From positions 1-26,474 of IMG/VR virus record IMGVR_UViG_3300034064_000660: a stretch of 26,474 nucleotides of DNA; one strand, given 5' to 3'. The stretch is from a virus. The position numbers were made by a program, and so were the translations under genes. Of this stretch, positions 22,650-26,474 are shown one piece after another. The notes beneath the pieces were generated by a model, which worked only from the letters and a program-made list of their open reading frames with translations, searched no databases and was not told the origin of the DNA. Numbering within the stretch: the first letter of the stretch is position 1; each line of letters opens with the position of its first letter.

Positions 22650-22652
22650 CCA

Positions 22653-22670
22653 GCAATTTTTTAAAATTGC
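22653..22670. other. Perfect AT-rich inverted repeat after the last iteron
   Basis: GCAATTTT (22653-22660) and AAAATTGC (22663-22670) with a TT centre. No long T tract follows, so an origin or regulatory structure is more likely than a terminator. Confidence 0.45.
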
Positions 22671-22723
22671 TTTGTACTCGGTTTTCACTAATATTTGTAA
22701 TAAGGTTTTTTGTTATCTTTATA

Positions 22724-22739
22724 TTGATAGTTATCAACA
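22724..22739. promoter_or_regulatory. Inverted repeat with DnaA-box-like sequence
   Basis: TTGATA-GT-TATCAA (22724-22737) is a perfect inverted repeat. TTATCAACA (22731-22739) differs from the DnaA box TTATCCACA at one base. It lies 28 bp before the DnaA-like gene, and a weak TTTG/TATCTTTA promoter pair (22694, 22714; only 16 bp apart) lies just upstream. Confidence 0.45.
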
Positions 22740-22766
22740 TTTTAAATTATTTTAAAAAGTATATAT

Positions 22767-23156
22767 ATGGTTAATTTAAGTAATGTAATGGAAGCGGTAG
22801 TTGAGGTAAGTGGTGTACCATCTTATCAGGTTATTGGGAAGAGTAGAATGAGAGAGATTGCAATGGCGAGGCATTTGTTTTGCTATATGGCTCGAGTGCA
22901 TACCAATGCTTCACTTTTGGCTATTGGGGAGTTTTTGTCGGGAAGGGACCACGCAACGGTGATGAACTCAGTCAAGGTATCAAATGATATGATCGACACC
23001 GATTATGGGGTTTTTGTCGATATGGTTAATGAATGCTCGAACCATATTACCAAGAATTGGAAACAAGATTTCACTTTTAGCGTAACAATACCTTACGGGG
23101 TAGAGTACACCAAAGTGAAAGCTGCACTGGAGGTTTTTGGTGTGGAAATAAAATAA
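22767..23156 (+). CDS. Free-standing DnaA domain-IV-like DNA-binding protein
   Basis: The 129-residue protein matches the C-terminal DNA-binding domain of DnaA: SRMREIAMARHLFCYMAR (residues 26-43), then LLAIGEFLSGRDHATVMNSV (50-69), with the GRDHATV signature at 59-65 that contacts the DnaA box. It lacks the AAA+ ATPase and the N-terminal domains; about 55 extra residues follow (HITKNWKQDF...). It sits just downstream of the iteron cluster and a DnaA-box-like site. It may bind the phage origin, recruit host DnaA or the phage helicase, or occupy host DnaA boxes. Confidence 0.82.
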   Translation: MVNLSNVMEAVVEVSGVPSYQVIGKSRMREIAMARHLFCYMARVHTNASLLAIGEFLSGRDHATVMNSVKVSNDMIDTDYGVFVDMVNECSNHITKNWKQDFTFSVTIPYGVEYTKVKAALEVFGVEIK

Positions 23157-23166
23157 TTTTATGGGG

Positions 23167-23314
23167 TTTTTGTCAACCACATTAGAAAGTTTTTGGTACA
23201 CAAGATTTTTGTCCGACATAGATTTTTGTCTATGGGGTTTTTGGCGGATCTATCCGAAAATGGCGGTCGGGGTTTTTTGGCAATATTGTTCACTACGTTC
23301 ACAATAGATTTTTG
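23167..23314 (+). repeat. Seven direct TTTTTG elements in a gene-free stretch
   Basis: TTTTTG occurs at 23167, 23190, 23206, 23223, 23238, 23274 and 23309, usually preceded by GG or GA and followed by G or T. Spacings are about 15-36 bp. This is the first half of the 346-nt gap 23157-23502, which I consider non-coding. Confidence 0.6.
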
Positions 23315-23319
23315 GCAGT

Positions 23320-23362
23320 ACCTAAGTACACCTAATTAGGTGCCATTAGGTATGCAATACCT
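23320..23362. repeat. Cluster of ACCTAA/TTAGGT palindromes
   Basis: ACCTAA (23320), the 14-bp palindrome CACCTAATTAGGTG (23329-23342), TTAGGT (23346) and the inverted repeat AGGTAT-GCA-ATACCT (23348-23362) are packed into 43 bp. This looks like a multi-site operator or origin element. From 23363 to 23490 I see only AT-rich sequence, with one TATCAACA at 23442. Confidence 0.55.
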
Positions 23363-23490
23363 TTGCAACATATTGCGAAAATATATCAATTAATTATAAG
23401 GCTATTTTTAGGCTTATTAAGGGCTTTTATTTCTTAGGCATATCAACATATTACTTTTGCTTTAATTTGTCTCAAATTGGCTTAAAATTG

Positions 23491-23509
23491 CATCTAATTA
23501 AATTAGATG
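23491..23509. other. 19-bp palindrome at the end of the minus-strand operon
   Basis: CATCTAATT-A-AATTAGATG spans the stop codon of the minus-strand gene 23503-23727. On the minus strand it is followed by CAATTTT, so it may be a weak terminator for that operon. Confidence 0.45.
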
Positions 23510-23727
23510 TTATTCAAGCTGCAAAATTTATCAAAATAAGCATCTTCCTGAGCTTGTATAAATTGCTTTGTGCATATTGCTTCATTCTGTTGATCCTGGT
23601 AGGCTTTATATTCCTTTGAATGTATTGAATAAGCTTTTTTTCCGTCCAATAGGATCAATTCACCTGGTAAAATAACGCGCAATGTTCCCGCGCATTTAGT
23701 TTTGAATTTGTTTGTAATAATTCGCAT
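23503..23727 (-). CDS. Small protein of unknown function, minus strand
   Basis: The ATG at 23727 (MRIITNKFKTKCAGTLRVIL) is preferred to an upstream ATG at 23760 that lies inside a terminator hairpin. The 74-residue protein has a beta-rich N-terminus with PGELILLDGKKAYSI and a charged helical C-terminus rich in Gln, Tyr and Asp. One Cys sits where related-looking proteins often have a zinc site, but no pair is visible. It is the last gene of the minus-strand group and is separated from it by a terminator. Confidence 0.6.
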   Translation of the reverse strand: MRIITNKFKTKCAGTLRVILPGELILLDGKKAYSIHSKEYKAYQDQQNEAICTKQFIQAQEDAYFDKFCSLNNI

Positions 23728-23748
23728 AAAATTGAAATTTTGGTAAAT

Positions 23749-23779
23749 AAAAAACCACATAAATTATGTGGCTTTTTTT
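23749..23779. terminator. Bidirectional terminator
   Basis: CCACATAA and TTATGTGG (23755-23771) form an 8-bp stem with a one-base centre. A T tract follows on the + side (23773-23779) and an A tract (T on the minus strand) precedes it at 23749-23754. It ends the GP88-like operon and would block + strand readthrough. Confidence 0.8.
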
Positions 23780-23796
23780 CGCATATTAAATGCTCA

Positions 23797-23856
23797 TCAG
23801 TTTACCTTTGATTTATCGAAAATTTCAGTAATTAACTCTAACATACTTTTATCCAT
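23797..23856 (-). CDS. Possible 19-residue peptide
   Basis: ATG at 23856, 5 nt after the GP88-like stop, encodes MDKSMLELITEIFDKSKVN, a short amphipathic helix. It is inside the operon and before its terminator, but the length makes chance coding quite possible. Confidence 0.3.
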   Translation of the reverse strand: MDKSMLELITEIFDKSKVN

Positions 23857-23861
23857 AAAAT

Positions 23862-24614
23862 TTAATTTATTACAAAGTTTGAAATTTGCTTTTTTGCTTT
23901 ACCTTTAGCAATTAACCCAACAATACAATTTGCCGGATCAAATATTCTAAGGTCTGACAAATCGCCGTTAATTACTTGCAAACCTTTGTAAGTTGAGGGT
24001 AATTCGTTGCGGAATACCACTGCAATATTTGCACCTAATTTCATTGCTTGATCCACTGTCTTATCATTGCACTCAGAGCGGGAAAAAGTTAAATGATAGG
24101 ATGTGTTTTTGTACTTTTTTACGTGGTTAATGTTTTTAGTATAGTCGTAAAAAATTAGATCGCTATAGAATTCATCTAAAAAGTTAATCCCTGTATACCT
24201 AAGCAATAACCCTAAATGATCGACGTCGCTTGTCCCGTTTAAACGTATAGCAATATTTTTATTTTCTGTTATTGCTTGGTCGTGTATCTTTAATAGTTCG
24301 TTTCCTAATTGCAAATAAAACGCTTCGCGTTCGTCGCGCCAAAATTCTGTCTTTCTTATTCGTCCTTTTTGTACATTGCTAAATGCTCCGCGACCTGCAG
24401 TGTACAAACATACCTTTTCACATTCTGGTGAAGCAAAGGGACAAAGATTAATACCTTGAACTGTTCGAGCTGGTGCAAGGTATAAAATGAATGTTTTTAG
24501 TTCGTTTTTACTTGTCTTGGCGTTACTTTTACCAGGGCTTAATAAATTAGCAATTTTAGTTTTTTTAGTCTTATTGCGTCCTGCATCTGCAATAGTTGTG
24601 AAATTTTGTTTCAT
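23862..24614 (-). CDS. GP88-family phage protein
   Basis: This 250-residue protein resembles 'Gene product 88', known from mycobacteriophages, by its order of motifs: LCPFASPECEKVCLYTAGRG (Cys58, Cys65, Cys69), RIRKTEFWRDEREAFYLQL, RLNGTSDVDH (124-133), FYDYTK (155-160) and GLIAKGKAKKQ near the end. Conserved Cys, Asp and Lys residues suggest a metal- or nucleotide-dependent enzyme, but I know of no established activity. It is the largest gene of the minus-strand operon and starts in a CTACACAAAATG context. Confidence 0.75.
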   Translation of the reverse strand: MKQNFTTIADAGRNKTKKTKIANLLSPGKSNAKTSKNELKTFILYLAPARTVQGINLCPFASPECEKVCLYTAGRGAFSNVQKGRIRKTEFWRDEREAFYLQLGNELLKIHDQAITENKNIAIRLNGTSDVDHLGLLLRYTGINFLDEFYSDLIFYDYTKNINHVKKYKNTSYHLTFSRSECNDKTVDQAMKLGANIAVVFRNELPSTYKGLQVINGDLSDLRIFDPANCIVGLIAKGKAKKQISNFVIN

Positions 24615-24635
24615 TTTGTGTAGTTTTAGTATGTT

Positions 24636-24728
24636 TTATAATTGCTCAACAATATTGATAATTTTGAGCGCTGTAATTAATACAATAAAAAATAAAATTA
24701 GTGTTAGTGTACTTTTGCGAATTCTCAT
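24636..24728 (-). CDS. 30-residue membrane peptide
   Basis: The ATG at 24728 shares its A with the upstream stop (TAATG on the minus strand). It encodes MRIRKSTLTLILFFIVLITA, then a short polar tail ending NIVEQL: a basic N-terminus and one transmembrane helix. It resembles the 27-residue peptide at 24967 in length and layout. Overlap with the gene before it makes real translation likely. Confidence 0.5.
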   Translation of the reverse strand: MRIRKSTLTLILFFIVLITALKIINIVEQL

Positions 24729-24946
24729 TAGTAATTTATTTTAATTGTTTTGTTTGTTGGTACTTCGCGCGCTTGCAATTTATAAATTTTATGATCTTTT
24801 GCAAATTCAATGAATCTTTGTAGTTCAGCTTCATTTAATAAACTTGCATAAATTAAGTTATTGACTTGCCAACCTTGGTTTACGTCGATAGCTTTAAATT
24901 TTTTTTGCTTGTCAAACTTTGCGTAAATTCTGTAAAAAGTGTTCAT
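24728..24946 (-). CDS. Small protein of unknown function, minus strand
   Basis: The ATG at 24946 (MNTFYRIYAKFDKQKKFKAI) is chosen because the longer form starting at 24985 would run into another gene. It follows CTACACAAATG, nearly the same leader as the GP88-like gene. The 72-residue protein has a beta start, DVNQGWQVNNLIYAS in the middle and a helical segment EAELQRFIEFAKDHKIYKL. It looks like a small single-domain protein common in Bacteroidota; the function is unknown. Confidence 0.65.
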   Translation of the reverse strand: MNTFYRIYAKFDKQKKFKAIDVNQGWQVNNLIYASLLNEAELQRFIEFAKDHKIYKLQAREVPTNKTIKINY

Positions 24947-24966
24947 TTGTGTAGTTTTTAAATTGA

Positions 24967-25050
24967 TTAAAAAATAATGTTCCAATTATACAAGTTGATT
25001 AATACAATTGCAGTGAAGATTAAAGCTGTAATAAGTAGTGACTTTTTCAT
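24967..25050 (-). CDS. 27-residue membrane peptide, first gene of the minus operon
   Basis: It encodes MKKSLLITALIFTAIVLINL and a short end NWNIIF: a Lys-rich start and one hydrophobic helix. It lies 23 bp after a canonical minus-strand promoter, with an A-rich leader. Size and charge pattern are like small phage membrane effectors or hydrophobic toxins, but no function can be assigned. Confidence 0.5.
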   Translation of the reverse strand: MKKSLLITALIFTAIVLINLYNWNIIF

Positions 25051-25072
25051 GTGTTTAATTGTTTTGTTTAGA

Positions 25073-25105
25073 CAAATATAATATGATAAGATAATACTAA
25101 CCAAA
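25073..25105 (-). promoter_or_regulatory. Canonical Bacteroidota promoter, minus strand
   Basis: On the minus strand TTTG (25105-25102), 21 bp, then TATATTTG (25080-25073), an exact TAnnTTTG. It drives the accessory operon 25050 to 23797 leftwards. Confidence 0.7.
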
Positions 25106-25197
25106 ATTATTTTAACTATTTTTATATATTTCTTTAATTAATCTTTAATTAGTTAGTTTTCAACATAGTATTGATAAGTAATTATAACAAATAATTT

Positions 25198-25224
25198 GGT
25201 TAATTAGTAATTTTAGGTTAATTA
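25198..25224 (+). repeat. Two direct GGTTAATTA repeats next to a start codon
   Basis: GGTTAATTA at 25198-25206 and 25216-25224 are 18 bp apart and abut the ATG at 25225. They lie in the 174-bp divergent gap 25051-25224, where I find no clear + strand promoter. Confidence 0.55.
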
Positions 25225-25440
25225 ATGACAAAGAAAGGCTTTTACATATCTAAGCAAAGGAAAGGCGAAATAGTGTTAAACATAAATGCGCCTGACTTTA
25301 TCGAGTATTTAAATACAATTAATAAGGTTAACGGGTGGTGTAAATTCAGGATCTACGAAAGGGAAAAACCAGCTTCGAACGGGTTGACTCATAATATGGA
25401 ATTGATCCAATACAAGGAAGAAATAAAAGAAACTATTTAA
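25225..25440 (+). CDS. Small protein upstream of the terminase genes
   Basis: The 71-residue protein begins MTKKGFYISKQRKGEIVLNI and contains GWCKFRIYEREKPASNG, giving a basic, beta-rich fold without membrane segments. It is divergent from the minus operon. I do not recognise a domain; the position suggests an accessory or packaging-associated early protein. Confidence 0.6.
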   Translation: MTKKGFYISKQRKGEIVLNINAPDFIEYLNTINKVNGWCKFRIYEREKPASNGLTHNMELIQYKEEIKETI

Positions 25441-25472
25441 ACAATAAGTGTTTATTCAGATTATATCAGTTT

Positions 25473-25778
25473 ATGGAAGCAAAGCAAGATGAACCAATAA
25501 AGAAAAAGAACGGAGGCGCAAGACCAGGAGCGGGAAGAAAGCGCAAGATGGAAGAACACGAACTGATTGAGCGACTTTATCCCATGGCTGAAACGGCTTT
25601 TCGTGTATTGAATGAGAAGATCGCACAAGGTGACATGAAAGCAATACAGATCTTTTGCAGTTATTTTATCGGCTTACCAACTCAAAAAATAGAAAACAAA
25701 ATCGAGGGCCAATTAAACAGCGTGAAGATAGACGTAGTCAAGCCGCAAATAGTGAAAGAAGAAGTAATGTGTAACTAA
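25473..25778 (+). CDS. Terminase small subunit-like protein
   Basis: The 101-residue protein has the N-terminal signature KKNGGARPGAGRKRKM, typical of small-terminase and related phage DNA-binding proteins, followed by helices EHELIERLYPMAETAFRVLN and AIQIFCSYFIGLPTQKIENK. Position 270 bp before the large terminase gene supports a role in recognising phage DNA for packaging. It is short for a complete subunit, so it may be a minimal form. Confidence 0.7.
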   Translation: MEAKQDEPIKKKNGGARPGAGRKRKMEEHELIERLYPMAETAFRVLNEKIAQGDMKAIQIFCSYFIGLPTQKIENKIEGQLNSVKIDVVKPQIVKEEVMCN

Positions 25779-25784
25779 CTGAAT

Positions 25785-25809
25785 ATAAATAGATTAACTC
25801 TCTATTTAT
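25785..25809. other. Hairpin in the gap between terminase genes
   Basis: ATAAATAG (25785-25792) pairs with CTATTTAT (25802-25809) around a 9-nt loop. The 270-nt gap 25779-26048 otherwise holds a purine-rich stretch with repeated GTGG (25843-25865), no convincing gene, and a promoter candidate at 25940. Confidence 0.4.
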
Positions 25810-25939
25810 CATAATATACCTTATAAGCAAATAGACTGACAAGGTGGCAAAAGTGGTGTAAGTGGTTGATAATGAGCAAGATACGATGAGGAGGTACATA
25901 AGAAAACGAAACCAGACCGAGGCGGGGTAAGTTAACAAA

Positions 25940-25972
25940 TTTGGTAGCAACTTTTTCAGTATCTAACTTTTG
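25940..25972 (+). promoter_or_regulatory. Bacteroidota-type promoter candidate for the large terminase
   Basis: TTTG (25940-25943), 20 bp, then TAACTTTTG (25964-25972), one base longer than the exact TAnnTTTG. The terminase start codon is 76 bp further on. Confidence 0.5.
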
Positions 25973-26048
25973 ATATATACGATGACACCCTTTTATACCA
26001 TACTTTTCAAACTCAAAATAGTAAACTAAAATTTTAATTTTCCGTAAA

Positions 26049-26474
26049 ATGGATGCAACACTTAAAACTAACAAGATATTTGAGATACTAACGGAGTCTG
26101 ACAAGAGGATAACGGTAATGCAAGGAGGTTCTCGTAGTGGTAAGACTTATAACATACTTATTTGGTTTATTGTAAAATTATTACAAGAGAACGGAAAGAC
26201 CTTAACGATTGTGAGGCAATCGCTTCCGAGCATTAAGGGTACTGTTCTACGTGACTTTATAGATATACTTTCCCGTCTTGGCATTTATAGTGAGGACAAT
26301 CACAACAAGACGGACCAGATTTATTCTTTGAATGGCAATATAGTGGAGTTTGTATCGGCAGATCAACCTCAAAAGATTCGTGGTAGAGCGAGGCAGTATT
26401 TATTCTGCAATGAGGCGAACGAATTGACTTATGAGGCTTGGATGCAGTTGATTATGAGAACTGAGGGTAAGATA
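26049..26474 (+). CDS. terL: Terminase large subunit, N-terminal part (cut by window end)
   Basis: 142 residues are visible. MQGGSRSGKTYNILIWF contains the Walker A motif GGSRSGKT, VRQSLPSIKGTVLRDF follows as in PBSX/P22-type terminases, and YLFCNEANEL is the Walker B region with the catalytic Glu. The ATPase would power DNA packaging; the nuclease domain lies beyond the window. The start ATG follows an A-rich leader. Confidence 0.92.
   Translation, partial: MDATLKTNKIFEILTESDKRITVMQGGSRSGKTYNILIWFIVKLLQENGKTLTIVRQSLPSIKGTVLRDFIDILSRLGIYSEDNHNKTDQIYSLNGNIVEFVSADQPQKIRGRARQYLFCNEANELTYEAWMQLIMRTEGKI

Noticed and set aside
22344-22688. 114-residue minus-strand frame across the repeat cluster
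   Set aside because: Its sequence is dictated by the GTACACGATT repeats and the end of the primase gene; no independent coding signal.
23161-23307. 48-codon + strand frame after the DnaA-like gene
   Set aside because: Its Phe/Trp/Leu-rich product follows from the TTTTTG array; composition is unlike its neighbours.
25802-26104. 100-residue minus-strand frame before the large terminase
   Set aside because: Its start lies antisense to the terminase N-terminus and there is no minus promoter; part of it looks protein-like, so I treat the gap as unexplained rather than coding.

Overview
This window reads as a large piece of a tailed double-stranded DNA phage (or prophage) of a Bacteroidota host. 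Four things support this. (1) A tail tape-measure protein lies at the left edge and a large terminase subunit starts at the right edge. (2) At least two promoters match the Bacteroidota pattern TTTG - about 20 bp - TAnnTTTG (13413-13443 on +, 25073-25105 on -). (3) Gene starts lack Shine-Dalgarno sequences; many share an A-rich ACTATG context. (4) The fibre proteins and many of the tiny genes are of types familiar from Bacteroidota phages. The DNA is AT-rich overall. No integrase, capsid or portal gene lies inside the window, so lifestyle cannot be decided. Gene order suggests that head genes follow the terminase beyond the right edge and join back to the left edge on a circular or circularly permuted map.

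Layout. 1-10.8 kb, + strand: tail module (tape measure, tail-tip protein, tube-like protein, two small membrane proteins, a baseplate-like protein and three repetitive fibre proteins). 10.8-12.0 kb: lysis (GH19-type endolysin and a probable one-piece u-spanin); the two small membrane proteins at 4.8-5.2 kb are holin candidates. 12.0-13.3 kb: a DEDDy exonuclease with a zinc ribbon and a small HExxH metallopeptidase-like protein, closed by a strong terminator. 13.3-17.8 kb: an early-type operon from a canonical promoter with an Xre-type regulator, an SSB-like protein with an acidic tail, a structured RNA, a terminator, a very odd class-II-like tRNA, a PD-(D/E)XK nuclease, a MazG-like fragment and a run of very small genes, one with an in-frame TGA. 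17.8-23.2 kb: replication (SNF2-type helicase, VRR-NUC nuclease, prim-pol/SF3 helicase, a cluster of twelve GTACACGATT repeats, and a free-standing DnaA domain-IV-like protein). 23.2-23.5 kb: a non-coding stretch full of short repeats and palindromes. 23.5-25.05 kb: the only minus-strand genes, an accessory operon with a GP88-like protein and tiny membrane peptides. 25.2-26.47 kb: + strand packaging region with small and large terminase subunits.

How it fits together: the repeats at 22335-22649, between the primase-helicase and the DnaA-like gene, are the best candidate for the phage replication origin. Helicase, prim-pol, SSB-like protein, VRR-NUC and RecB-like nucleases would form a self-contained replication and recombination set. 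The most unusual single items are the tRNA-like gene with a 54-nt variable region and a six-base anticodon loop, the repeat-based origin next to a DnaA DNA-binding domain that lacks its ATPase, and the GP88 operon with its micro-membrane proteins. All function calls come from reading motifs by eye; no database search was run.
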